43,161 bases of DNA, taken from positions 1-43,161 of the forward strand of contig CAZWSE010000016.1 of the NCBI GenBank assembly GCA_964636575.1, given 5' to 3'. The notes under the pieces are model-generated. The model was not told where the DNA came from. It made no database searches and worked only from the letters and a program-made list of their open reading frames with translations. The position numbers and the translations under genes are program-made. This document shows positions 7,160 to 14,606 of the stretch, piece by piece; position 1 is the stretch's first letter, and the number at the start of each line of letters is the position of its first letter. Source of the DNA: CAZWSE01 sp964636575. GTDB taxonomy: Bacteria > Pseudomonadota > Alphaproteobacteria > Rhodobacterales > Rhodobacteraceae.

Positions 7160-8296
7160 TTAGTTGGTGCCGGTCAAGCCAGCAAGCGCGTTTGCGTTTG
7201 CGGCCGATCCTGTGATCGCGGAAATGGTTTTGTTCCACTGTGTGAACGGTGCTTCGGTCACATAAAGCGTATCACCATCGCGGATCAGGAAATCGCGGGC
7301 TTGGAACATGCCGTTTGGCTCTGTCAGGTTGAGCACATAGACCATGCGCTGTTCGCCTTCAAAGTCATCGCGGTTCAGCACGGCCCCTGCAATTTCAGCA
7401 GGTTCATTGCGGAAGACAAAGACACCTGTCGGATCGGCAGAGCTTGCCATCAGGCCACCGACACGGGCGATGGCCTCAAGCGCGGACATGTTTTGGGTCT
7501 CAAACGGGACCAAAGCCTGAGCGCCTGTTGCCCCAAGGGCGGTGAACTTGCGGCTGTCTTCTTCAACCACGATCCGGTCACCACCACGCAGGGCGATGTC
7601 CATATGCGGGTTGGTATAAAGGTCTTGCAGCCAGATTTTGCCCGAATGGTGGCCGCGCGAGACGGTGACTTGGGCGATTTCAGGTTCAATCGTCACGCCG
7701 CCTGCTTGTGCAAGCATTGCTGCAAGTGTGCGGGTCGGGCGTTCAATCGGATAGACGCCTTGGCCGCTGATGCCGCCGATCAAGGATACGGTTGCGCCGT
7801 CACCGGCAAGGCGGCGGACTTCTACCTGTGGGTCGGGGGTCTGTTCGCCCAGTTTGGATGTGATGATCCGGCGGATGGCCTCTGGCGTGTTGCCTGCGGC
7901 GCGGATGCGGCCCGCGTAGGGTACGAAGATAAATCCTGCACCGTCGACCTGGACTTCCTCAAGGATGGTAGAGGATTGCTGCGCACCGGCCAGAAGGCCG
8001 TCATCGACGTTTTCCCAGACGGTCAGGCCCAGAACATCGCCGGGGCGGATGGTGTCAGACCCGATGGCGCCCGCGTTCTGGAACGACTTGGAAAACCCAA
8101 GGGCTGGGGTCACTGCCGTCGCGCGGGTCACGCGGTCATTGACCGAGACCACAAAGGCGTCGCCTTCGCGCTGCACAGAGCCTGCAAAAATCTGGCGTTT
8201 GTTGGGGCCGACTTGCGGTAGTCCACAAGATGCAACAACGGCCACAGCCGCTATCATTGCGATGGGACGCGCCCACCGGAAACCTGAAAATGTCAC
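7160..8296 (-). CDS. Outer-membrane polysaccharide export lipoprotein (OPX/Wza-KpsD family)
   Basis: OPX proteins form the outer-membrane exit for capsule polysaccharide. This one has 378 residues. Its signal sequence ends in the lipobox VASC, so cysteine 24 would be lipidated. A polysaccharide-export domain follows (TIRPGDVLGLTVWE, then GFIFVPYAGRIRAAG), then ligand-binding-type beta-grasp repeats (VSLIGGISGQGVYPI, and a second after residue 270). The start is GTG with GAGGAG upstream. KpsE, KpsM and KpsT partners are not in the window and must be elsewhere if the system is complete. It is followed immediately by kpsC and preceded by kpsS, consistent with one operon or two adjoining ones. 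Confidence 0.9.
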   Translation of the reverse strand: MTFSGFRWARPIAMIAAVAVVASCGLPQVGPNKRQIFAGSVQREGDAFVVSVNDRVTRATAVTPALGFSKSFQNAGAIGSDTIRPGDVLGLTVWENVDDGLLAGAQQSSTILEEVQVDGAGFIFVPYAGRIRAAGNTPEAIRRIITSKLGEQTPDPQVEVRRLAGDGATVSLIGGISGQGVYPIERPTRTLAAMLAQAGGVTIEPEIAQVTVSRGHHSGKIWLQDLYTNPHMDIALRGGDRIVVEEDSRKFTALGATGAQALVPFETQNMSALEAIARVGGLMASSADPTGVFVFRNEPAEIAGAVLNRDDFEGEQRMVYVLNLTEPNGMFQARDFLIRDGDTLYVTEAPFTQWNKTISAITGSAANANALAGLTGTN

Positions 8297-8379
8297 TGCG
8301 CGGTCTCCTCGACCAATTTAACTTGCCTCAAATCTCTGGTCTTTGCGCCAGAGCAATTGCAGCCAAACTAGCCCAGCCG

Positions 8380-8388
8380 TGTGGATAA
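8380..8388 (-). promoter_or_regulatory. Second perfect DnaA-box-like 9-mer, upstream of the OPX gene
   Basis: TGTGGATAA on the plus strand again gives TTATCCACA on the minus strand, in the 116-base gap between the end of kpsS and the start of the OPX gene. The identical site upstream of nrdR makes it worth noting, but a single 9-mer can occur by chance. Confidence 0.25.
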
Positions 8389-8412
8389 ATCTACTGTTGC
8401 CGCGAAATTCGT

Positions 8413-9705
8413 CTAACTCACGGCCCGCAACTGTTGCCGTGGTGCCGCGGTGCCGGATTTAAGGGCGTCGTAGGGGTCTTCAGGTGACAGCATCATATCG
8501 ACCAATTGCCGCATGAGCTGCCGCCGCCCGCGTGTTGAATAGAACCCGCCGGGGATCTGGCTGGTTTCGAGCAGATACCGCCTGTAATCGCGGTAGGCCC
8601 GCGTATCAGGGCGGGTCGCCGTGCCGAAAAAGTCTGCGATGGGCAGGTCGGACACAAATTCAGGTTTTGCATAGACCGCAGCCCCGAAGGTTTTGAGCGG
8701 AATGCCCCGCCAGAGCACTTGTTGCCCTGCCGTGGAATTGACTGTCACGGCCGTGCGCGCATCATCAAGCAATCGTGCCAATTTGCCGCCCCGAATGTAG
8801 TGCACGCGGTCACTGATCCCGTAGTGTTTGGACAGTCGTTTCAATTCATGGCGCACTGCGACACGACCGTCTTCAAGCGGGTGCGCTTTGAACACGAGAT
8901 GGTGGTGTTGCGGTGCGCCTGTTGCGAAACCTTTCAGGACCACATCCAGAAAGTCGGTCATCGTGTTGAAGGGCGAGTGTTGCTGGAACGAGCTGTCGTG
9001 TTCCAGTTGAAGCAATGCCAGATGGTAGGGAAAGCCGCCATTGCGGACCCTGAGTGTCGCGATCCGTCGCTCAACCGCTTGTAGGGGCATCAGCAGTAAC
9101 CGTTTGAGGTATAATTGAAATTCCTTGGTCACGGGCAGGTCGCGGTGGGGTTTGAAGTTCTTGTAGTCTCCGTTTCGGAACATCACAAACCAATGATACA
9201 GCGCCCCGTAAAAGACGTGTTGGCGCATGTCCCCCCAGTGCGCTGGCGGCATGGGCGCGTCCAGATCGGTTTGTGACAGGGCCGTTTGCATGTTGGTCAG
9301 CGACATGTCCATGAGTTTGGAGTTGCCGTTGGACCCGCCGCGTTCGTAAGTCACCCAGTAGGGGCGCATGTAGCCTTCTTCAAAGACGTGCACAGTGATG
9401 CCGCGCGCCTTGGCGATTTCGACTGCGCGGGCGTGGATGCCGCGTGTGTCGCCGTATAGGGCAATGTCTGTGACCCCTTTTTCGGTGAGAAGGGTTTCAA
9501 AACGTGCGGGCCATTCGGCGGCGTTGCCTTTGTAAGGGATATAGCTGGCAGGGTGGAACCAGAAGGCGCGGTCGCCTGCGTTGAACCCGACCCGCCAGAC
9601 CGTCGCCCCGCCAAGTCTGAGCATCCGCCCGAGGCGGTTGAAAAACGGTCCGTGTGGTCCTTGCAGGAACAAGAACACCTTTTTGGTGTTTGAATGCGTG
9701 GTCAT
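8413..9705 (-). CDS. kpsS: Capsular polysaccharide Kdo transferase, KpsS family
   Basis: KpsS adds the first Kdo to the lipid anchor of group 2 capsules. The 430 residues show the family landmarks: FLFLQGPHGPFF-x-R-L near the start, EEGY-x-RP-x-W-x-T-x-E near 109-121, K-x-HP-x-ED near 273-279 and NSTAG near 323-327. ATG 9705 is chosen because the recognisable N-terminus begins there; the frame extends about 79 codons further, but that stretch has no family similarity and overlaps the start of ribE on the other strand. It heads the capsule block and is divergent from ribE across 157 bases. Confidence 0.92.
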   Translation of the reverse strand: MTTHSNTKKVFLFLQGPHGPFFNRLGRMLRLGGATVWRVGFNAGDRAFWFHPASYIPYKGNAAEWPARFETLLTEKGVTDIALYGDTRGIHARAVEIAKARGITVHVFEEGYMRPYWVTYERGGSNGNSKLMDMSLTNMQTALSQTDLDAPMPPAHWGDMRQHVFYGALYHWFVMFRNGDYKNFKPHRDLPVTKEFQLYLKRLLLMPLQAVERRIATLRVRNGGFPYHLALLQLEHDSSFQQHSPFNTMTDFLDVVLKGFATGAPQHHHLVFKAHPLEDGRVAVRHELKRLSKHYGISDRVHYIRGGKLARLLDDARTAVTVNSTAGQQVLWRGIPLKTFGAAVYAKPEFVSDLPIADFFGTATRPDTRAYRDYRRYLLETSQIPGGFYSTRGRRQLMRQLVDMMLSPEDPYDALKSGTAAPRQQLRAVS

Positions 9706-9773
9706 ACTGCCCTTTTTTATCGGGTTCGCGGTTACGACCGTGTTACCGCGCCCTTTGGGCGAAATTATGGCTG

Positions 9774-9792
9774 TTGCGCTGCTGTGGCGCAA
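9774..9792. promoter_or_regulatory. Inverted repeat in the kpsS/ribE divergent region
   Basis: A perfect six-base inverted repeat TTGCGC-N7-GCGCAA lies 70 bases before ribE and 69 bases before kpsS, near the middle of the divergent intergenic region. It could be an operator for either gene. No FMN riboswitch is present here. Confidence 0.25.
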
Positions 9793-9862
9793 GGGCGAGG
9801 GGTTGATTGCGCGTGGTTCGCCCGCTACCTCGTGGTTTAGATGGCACAAAGGACCTACCCCC

Positions 9863-10450
9863 ATGTTTACAGGCATTATCACTGACGTCGGATCGATTGT
9901 GTCCCTGACCCAAGAGGGCGACCTGCGCGCGCGGATTGGCACCGGCTATGACACCAGCGGCATCGATATCGGGGCCTCTATCGCCAGTGATGGTGTGTGT
10001 TTGACTGTCATTGCCTTGGGGGCCGATTGGTATGATGTGCAGGTCAGTGCCGAGACCGTTTCCAAGACCAATCTGTCTGAATGGGCCGTTGGCAAACGTG
10101 TGAACCTTGAGCGTGCCTTGAAAGTTGGCGATGAATTGGGCGGCCATATCGTGTCTGGCCATGTGGATGGTGTGGCCGAGGTCGTGGCCATCCTTGATGA
10201 CGGCGACAGCACCCGTGTGACCCTGCGTGCCCCTGATGATCTGGCGAAGTTTATTGCGCCCAAAGGGTCGGTTGCTTTGAATGGCACCTCTTTGACCGTG
10301 AATGATGTGGATGGCGCGGATTTCGGGATCAATTTCATCCCCCATACCAAAACCGTCACCACTTGGGGGGATGTGGCAGTGGGGGATCGCGTGAATTTGG
10401 AGATTGATACGCTGGCCCGATACGTGGCCCGTTTGGCGGAAGTGGGCTGA
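9863..10450 (+). CDS. ribE: Riboflavin synthase, alpha subunit
   Basis: Riboflavin synthase converts two molecules of 6,7-dimethyl-8-ribityllumazine into riboflavin plus the pyrimidine intermediate. The 195-residue protein begins with the diagnostic MFTGII and contains two lumazine-binding barrels, each with its own G-A-S-I-A-S-D-G-V-C-L-T-V or G-S-V-A-L-N-G-T-S-L-T-V segment. The second barrel contains NFIPHT, and a C-terminal helix follows (EIDTLARYVARL). ATG 9863 has AAAGGACC upstream; the open frame further left has no homology. The other rib genes on this strand follow after a 139-base gap that holds an intergenic repeat. Confidence 0.95.
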   Translation: MFTGIITDVGSIVSLTQEGDLRARIGTGYDTSGIDIGASIASDGVCLTVIALGADWYDVQVSAETVSKTNLSEWAVGKRVNLERALKVGDELGGHIVSGHVDGVAEVVAILDDGDSTRVTLRAPDDLAKFIAPKGSVALNGTSLTVNDVDGADFGINFIPHTKTVTTWGDVAVGDRVNLEIDTLARYVARLAEVG

Positions 10451-10460
10451 TACTTTTTTG

Positions 10461-10495
10461 CGCTCCGCGCGGGAGGTATTTTTCCCAAGAAGAAG
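10461..10495 (+). repeat. Intergenic repeat copy 1 (after ribE)
   Basis: A GC-rich hairpin-forming core followed by GGGAGGTATTT and an AAGAAG-type purine tract. Two further variants of the same pattern occur near 20.78 kb and 40.55 kb, each in a gap just beyond a gene end. Confidence 0.5.
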
Positions 10496-10589
10496 CCCAT
10501 CTGCGGCGCTTTGATACGCCACGTTGGTCTAGTCATTCTTTTGCCTGTGGGGTAGGGCTGCGGTATCTGCAATTCTAAGGCCTGCATCG

Positions 10590-11714
10590 ATGAGCTTTGA
10601 GACCCCCGGACCCGTTGAAACCGATCTTGCTGCGGCCATTTCCCCGATTGAGGAGATTATCGCGGCGGCCCGTGCCGGTGAGATGTTTGTTCTTGTCGAT
10701 CATGAGGATCGTGAGAACGAGGGCGATCTGGTCATTTGTGCCGAGTTTGCCGATGCGGCTGCCGTTAATTTTATGGCCACATATGGCCGTGGATTGATTT
10801 GCTTGCCCATGACCTCTGCCCGGATTGATGATTTGGGCCTGCCGATGATGGCGGTGAATAACTCAAGCCGTCACGAGACCGCCTTTACCGTGTCGATTGA
10901 GGCCCGTGAGGGGGTCAGCACTGGTATTTCTGCCGCGGATCGCGCTTTGACGATTGAGGTGGCGATCAATGAACAAAACACGTCGGCCCAGATTGCAACA
11001 CCGGGCCATGTGTTCCCGTTGCGCGCCCGCAATGGTGGTGTGCTGGTGCGTGCCGGTCATACAGAGGCGGCTGTTGATATTGCCCGTCTTGCGGGCTGCA
11101 AGCCTGCCGGTGTGATCTGTGAGATCATGAAGGACGATGGCGAGATGGCCCGTCTGCCCGATCTGGTAGATTTTGCCGCCACACATGGTTTGAAGATCGG
11201 CACCATTTCCGACCTGATTGCGTACCGCCACAAGCATGACAACCTGCTGCGCGAGCGTGACGACCGCATGGTGACGTCTGAACACGGTGGCGACTGGCGT
11301 ATGCGTGTCTTTGCAGATCAGATCACTGGCACCGACCATGTGGTGCTGACCAAGGGCGATTTGACTGATGGTGCGCCTGTATTGGTGCGCACCCATGCGA
11401 TCAATGCTTTGGAAGATATTCTGGGGCTTGGACCAGCGCGTGCGGGTGAAGTGCCGCGTGCGATGGAGATTATCGCCGCAGAAGGGCGCGGTGCTGTGTT
11501 GCTCTTCCGTGACCCGCATCCGACGTTGCGGTTGGACGAAGATGACGACGACGCCCCGCGCACGATCAAACGCACAGGCACAGGCGCACAGATTATGGCG
11601 GCGCTGGGGTTTCAGGATTTGATCTTGCTGACCGACAGCCCCGAGACCAAATATAAAGGGTTAGAAGCCTACAATCTGCGCATTGTCGGCACCCGCCCCA
11701 TTACGAAAGACTGA
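10590..11714 (+). CDS. ribB: 3,4-dihydroxy-2-butanone 4-phosphate synthase with a degenerate GTP cyclohydrolase II domain
   Basis: The N-terminal 210 residues form a normal DHBP synthase, which makes the four-carbon unit of riboflavin from ribulose 5-phosphate. Its metal and substrate motifs are intact: D-H-E-D-R-E-N-E-G-D near 37-46, RHETAFT near 94, and PGHVFPL with histidine 140. The C-terminal 160 residues align in position with RibA of RibBA fusions, but the zinc-binding cysteine cluster and the catalytic RC-x-C signature of GTP cyclohydrolase II are absent, so that half cannot be an active zinc enzyme. Such fusions with a dead RibA half are known in alphaproteobacteria. A working RibA should be encoded elsewhere. 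It lies three bases before ribH. Confidence 0.93.
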   Translation: MSFETPGPVETDLAAAISPIEEIIAAARAGEMFVLVDHEDRENEGDLVICAEFADAAAVNFMATYGRGLICLPMTSARIDDLGLPMMAVNNSSRHETAFTVSIEAREGVSTGISAADRALTIEVAINEQNTSAQIATPGHVFPLRARNGGVLVRAGHTEAAVDIARLAGCKPAGVICEIMKDDGEMARLPDLVDFAATHGLKIGTISDLIAYRHKHDNLLRERDDRMVTSEHGGDWRMRVFADQITGTDHVVLTKGDLTDGAPVLVRTHAINALEDILGLGPARAGEVPRAMEIIAAEGRGAVLLFRDPHPTLRLDEDDDDAPRTIKRTGTGAQIMAALGFQDLILLTDSPETKYKGLEAYNLRIVGTRPITKD

Positions 11715-11717
11715 CCT

Positions 11718-12269
11718 ATGGCTGGACATGAGACCCATCACATTCTGCCCCGACCGGAGTTCGATAAGCCGGTCAAGATCCTGATTGTTGTGGCCCCTTA
11801 CTACAAGGATATCGCGGACAATCTGGTGGCCGGCGCCAAGGCTGAGATTGAGGCCGCGGGCGGCACGTGGGAGCTTGTTGAGGTGCCCGGCGCGCTTGAG
11901 TTGCCCACTGCGATCGGGATTGCGGACCGCCGCAGCAACTTTGACGGGTTTGTCGCTTTGGGCTGCGTTATGCGTGGCGAGACGACGCATTATGACACCG
12001 TGTGCAATGACAGCAGCCGTGCGTTGCAATTGATGGGGTTGCAGGGGCTGTGCATTGGCAATGGCATCCTGACCGTGGAAAACCGCAAACAAGCCGAAGT
12101 GCGGGCTGATCCAAAGGATCAAAACAAAGGCGGCGGGGCGGCGGCTGCGGCCTTGCATCTGTTGGCACTCACTCGTAAGTGGGGCACCCAATCCAAAGGG
12201 ATCGGATTCAAGCCTGCTTCCGAGAACATTCTGATGGCAGGCGATAGCAAAGGCCCCACCACCGCATGA
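11718..12269 (+). CDS. ribH: 6,7-dimethyl-8-ribityllumazine synthase
   Basis: RibH condenses the pyrimidine from RibD with the butanone phosphate from RibB, giving the substrate of RibE. Its 183 residues carry the standard motifs: VVAPYYKDIADNLVAGA near 25-40, EVPGALELP near 55-63, LGCVMRGETTHYD with histidine 91 as the likely general base, and IGNGILTVEN. A longer than usual tail follows NKGGGAAAAAL (about 40 residues). The stop overlaps the nusB start in ATGA, the usual ribH-nusB coupling. Confidence 0.95.
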   Translation: MAGHETHHILPRPEFDKPVKILIVVAPYYKDIADNLVAGAKAEIEAAGGTWELVEVPGALELPTAIGIADRRSNFDGFVALGCVMRGETTHYDTVCNDSSRALQLMGLQGLCIGNGILTVENRKQAEVRADPKDQNKGGGAAAAALHLLALTRKWGTQSKGIGFKPASENILMAGDSKGPTTA

Positions 12270-12751
12270 GCGATATTCACGGCAATCTGTCCGGCAACCA
12301 ACGCCGCAAGATGAAATCTGCTGCACGGCTTTATGCGGTGCAGGCGCTGTTCCAGATGGAGCATTCGGCGCAGACCATTGATGCGGTCCGGTTGGAGTTT
12401 ATCGAGCACCGCTTTGGCGAGACCTTGGAAGGTGTCGAATTGCAGGACGGCGATGTAGAGCATTTTACCCAAGTCCTTGATGATGCAGTTAATTTCCAAG
12501 CCCCGATTGACCAGATGACCGACCGTGCTTTGGTTGCGAAATGGCCCATTGCGCGGATTGATCCGACCTTGCGGGCGCTGTTCCGTGCGGCGGGGGCTGA
12601 ATTGCGTGATACGTCTATTCCGCCGAAGGTGGCGATTGCCGAATATGTGACCGTGGCTGCTGCGTTCTTTCCTGACGGCAAAGAACCGAAGTTTGTGAAC
12701 GCCGTTTTGGATCATATGGCCCGTGAGGCGCGACCGGACGCGTTTTCCTAA
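12266..12751 (+). CDS. nusB: Transcription antitermination factor NusB
   Basis: NusB binds boxA RNA with NusE and supports antitermination on ribosomal RNA operons. The 161-residue all-helical protein shows the typical RLYAVQALFQMEHS near the start, D-x-x-L-R-A-L-F-R-A-A-G-A-E-L in the middle and V-A-I-A-E-Y-V-T-V-A-A-x-F near the end (the usual family form is I-N-E-Y-V). The start codon lies inside the ribH stop region (ATGA), so expression is tied to the riboflavin genes. Confidence 0.93.
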   Translation: MSDIHGNLSGNQRRKMKSAARLYAVQALFQMEHSAQTIDAVRLEFIEHRFGETLEGVELQDGDVEHFTQVLDDAVNFQAPIDQMTDRALVAKWPIARIDPTLRALFRAAGAELRDTSIPPKVAIAEYVTVAAAFFPDGKEPKFVNAVLDHMAREARPDAFS

Positions 12752-12825
12752 AGCCTGCGACAGTCTGCGGTGTTGGACAGAGGCCGGTAAGGCGCTATTA
12801 TCGTGATAGCGAAAGGACCTCTCTC

Positions 12826-13146
12826 ATGCCCAAGCTCATCAAGATGTATATCAAACACTGCGCCATCGGCTTTGCCATTGCGGCTGCTTTTGTGGCGGTG
12901 CTGTTGTGGTTTAATGTGATGAACCTGTGGGGGATGGTCAGCCATGATCCGATGGGCTGGCTTGCAGTGCTGGTGCTGTGGATTTCCAACGGGATTGTTT
13001 TTGCAGGGGTTCAGTTTGCCTATGCGATCATGGCGATGGCCGATGATGAGGACGATGACGACCATCACGGCGGGTCTATGACGTGGGATGTGGTGCCTGT
13101 AAGGGTTGAGGCCAAGCCTTTACAGGGGCAGTTGCCGCGACGGTAG
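12826..13146 (+). CDS. Small two-helix membrane protein of unknown function
   Basis: A 106-residue protein with two clear hydrophobic segments (about residues 11-30 and 41-66), followed by a very acidic stretch (DDEDDDDHH) and a short basic tail. GAAAGGA precedes ATG 12826 at good spacing. It follows nusB on the same strand by 74 bases. I do not recognise a named family. The acidic, histidine-containing loop could bind metal, but this is speculation from composition. Confidence 0.75.
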   Translation: MPKLIKMYIKHCAIGFAIAAAFVAVLLWFNVMNLWGMVSHDPMGWLAVLVLWISNGIVFAGVQFAYAIMAMADDEDDDDHHGGSMTWDVVPVRVEAKPLQGQLPRR

Positions 13147-13212
13147 ACGTGAGGCGGGTTTGCCAATCCTGCGCTGCTGCTTAATGTTCCATCCAACACT
13201 TTGGAGGTGCTT

Positions 13213-13833
13213 ATGCTTGTCGTCCATCATCTGAACAATTCGCGCTCGCAACGGGTCCTTTGGCTGCTTGAGGAATTGGAAGTTCCTTATGAAATTCGCC
13301 ACTATCAACGCGACGCGGTTACCAATCTGGCACCACCCGAATTGAGCGATGTGCATCCGTTGGGTAAGTCCCCCATGATTGAAGATAATGGCCGCTTGAT
13401 TGCCGAAAGTGGTGCGATTGTGGAATACATCTGTGCCCGGTACCGGCCCGACATGATCCCGCCTGCTGACAGCGATGCCTTTATCAACCATCTTGAGTTG
13501 ACGCATTTCGCCGAAGGATCGGCGATGACGCCTATCCTGTTGGGGCTTTATGTTGGCCGTTTGGGCGAAGCGGGTGCCCCACTTAAACCGCGCATTCAGG
13601 AACAACTGCACGGTCATTTTGCCTATATGGAACAGGTCCTGCGGCCTTCGGGCCATTTCGTGCTGGATGATCTGTCAGCGGCTGACATTATGCTGAGCTT
13701 TCCGGCCGAGATTGCGATCAAGCAGGGGTATGGCGAGACGTTTCCAAAGCTCGCAGGGTTTGTTGAGCATATTCAGAGCAGACCCGCCTACAAACGCGCG
13801 TTGGAGAAGGGTGGCTCTTACCAATTTGCGTAG
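13213..13833 (+). CDS. Glutathione S-transferase family protein
   Basis: A 206-residue cytosolic glutathione transferase-like protein. The N-terminal thioredoxin-like domain has S-R-S-Q-R-V-L-W-L-L-E-E-L, the cis-proline segment G-K-S-P-M-I and the glutathione-binding ESGAIVEYI. A helical C-terminal domain follows, with LSAADIMLSFP as the conserved N-capping region. ATG 13213 is chosen because GGAGG lies five bases upstream. The substrate cannot be read from sequence. A long hairpin follows the stop codon. Confidence 0.92.
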   Translation: MLVVHHLNNSRSQRVLWLLEELEVPYEIRHYQRDAVTNLAPPELSDVHPLGKSPMIEDNGRLIAESGAIVEYICARYRPDMIPPADSDAFINHLELTHFAEGSAMTPILLGLYVGRLGEAGAPLKPRIQEQLHGHFAYMEQVLRPSGHFVLDDLSAADIMLSFPAEIAIKQGYGETFPKLAGFVEHIQSRPAYKRALEKGGSYQFA

Positions 13834-13842
13834 TGGGAGGAG

Positions 13843-13929
13843 GGTCTGTCTTGCACGGCTTTTGGAGCCTACTGGCTTAAACAGGCTTCAAAATGTGTGA
13901 CGGACCACCACAACCGTTTTAGTTTTTTA
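13843..13929 (+). terminator. Long hairpin plus T-tract after the GST gene
   Basis: GGTCTGTC at 13843 pairs with GACGGACC ending at 13906. Inside it GCAC pairs with GTGT, and TTTTGGAGCC pairs with GGCTTCAAAA, leaving a 14-base loop. A T-rich run (13917-13929) follows about ten bases later. It could terminate the GST transcript or be part of a larger structured RNA; the gap before the T-run is longer than in a textbook terminator. Confidence 0.4.
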
Positions 13930-14110
13930 TTCCCGAGGACCTGAATATACAGGTGGGCGCCAGATAAATGAACCAGGGCTCAGACAGAGCCAGCTCCCTC
14001 GGATTTGCGTAAGGCCACTGGAATGTAACCAGTCACGAATTGGGTAGAACCGTCACTCAGCAGAGGTAAGCCGAGGGGGGCGCGCTGACAAGGGTTAGAA
14101 TTGCGGGTTG
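13911..14110 (+). ncRNA. Candidate structured non-coding RNA between GST and mmcB
   Basis: This is the only gap over 300 bases (13834-14141), and it is unusually rich in nested complementarity. An outer, interrupted stem joins CAACC (13911), AGTTTT (13921) and CCC (13932) to GGG (14092), AGAATT (14097) and GGTTG (14106). Inside are hairpins ACCTG/CAGGT (13939-13954) and GGCTC/GAGCC (13977-13991). A long arm pairs TCCCTCGG (13995) with CCGAGGGG (14071), flanked by CAGC/GCTG and capped in part by ACTGG/CCAGT (14017-14033). There is no credible open frame. The size recalls 6S RNA, but the branched layout does not match it well, and it carries no signal-recognition, RNase P or tmRNA signature. 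Identity unknown. Confidence 0.35.
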
Positions 14111-14115
14111 AATTT

Positions 14116-14130
14116 GTTCTTGTTTCGTTC
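14116..14130 (+). promoter_or_regulatory. LexA (SOS) box ahead of mmcB
   Basis: GTTC at 14116-14119 and GTTC at 14127-14130 are separated by exactly seven bases, the alphaproteobacterial LexA-binding pattern GTTC-N7-GTTC. It sits 11 bases before the mmcB start codon, where a bound repressor would block the promoter or early transcription. Confidence 0.8.
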
Positions 14131-14141
14131 ATATTTGCCGG

Positions 14142-14606
14142 ATGGATGATTTACCCGCCCTACAAACGACAGCCCAGCTTGCCCCCGGTCAGGTTTTGGC
14201 GCGCGGCGTAGCGCGGTATATGGCCAGTTACGGCTTTGTATCCATTGAGGAATTTGTGCCAGATCGTGGGCTGCGTGTCGATGTGATGGGCCTTGGCCCC
14301 AAGGGCGAGATTTGGGTGATTGAGTGCAAATCATCGATTGCCGACTATCAATCCGATCACAAATGGCAGGGATACCTAGACTGGTGTGACCGCTTTTTCT
14401 GGGCGGTCGATTGCGATTTCCCGACCGATGTTTTGCCCGAGGGCACCGGATTGATGATTGCTGATGGCTATGGCGCTGAAATCCTGCGGTTTGGTGATGA
14501 GACCAAGCTGGCGCCTGCGCGTCGTAAGGTCTTGATCCAGAAGTTTGCCACTGTGGCGGCGCGTCGCTTGCAGCAGTGGCGCGACCCGAACGGGGTTACG
14601 TCATAG
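14142..14606 (+). CDS. mmcB: MmcB family DNA repair protein
   Basis: MmcB is an SOS-induced protein described in alphaproteobacteria as a partner in damage survival and mutagenesis. The 154-residue protein matches the family over its length and contains a restriction-endonuclease-like core: R-V-D-V-M-G with aspartate 47, followed by W-V-I-E-C-K-S-S with glutamate 61 and lysine 63, i.e. a PD-(D/E)xK arrangement that suggests nuclease activity. Cysteine 62 in E-C-K is common in this family. A consensus LexA box immediately upstream agrees with damage-inducible expression. The ribosome binding site is weak, and the transcript may be nearly leaderless. Confidence 0.9.
   Translation: MDDLPALQTTAQLAPGQVLARGVARYMASYGFVSIEEFVPDRGLRVDVMGLGPKGEIWVIECKSSIADYQSDHKWQGYLDWCDRFFWAVDCDFPTDVLPEGTGLMIADGYGAEILRFGDETKLAPARRKVLIQKFATVAARRLQQWRDPNGVTS

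Noticed and set aside
9706..9862. Possible FMN riboswitch ahead of ribE
   Set aside because: The conserved RFN segments are not present in this gap, nor in the gap before ribB.
13834..14141. Calling the structured gap 6S RNA, tmRNA, RNase P RNA or signal-recognition RNA
   Set aside because: Characteristic conserved stretches of the last three are absent, and the branched layout does not show the single central bubble of 6S RNA; it is kept only as an unidentified candidate.
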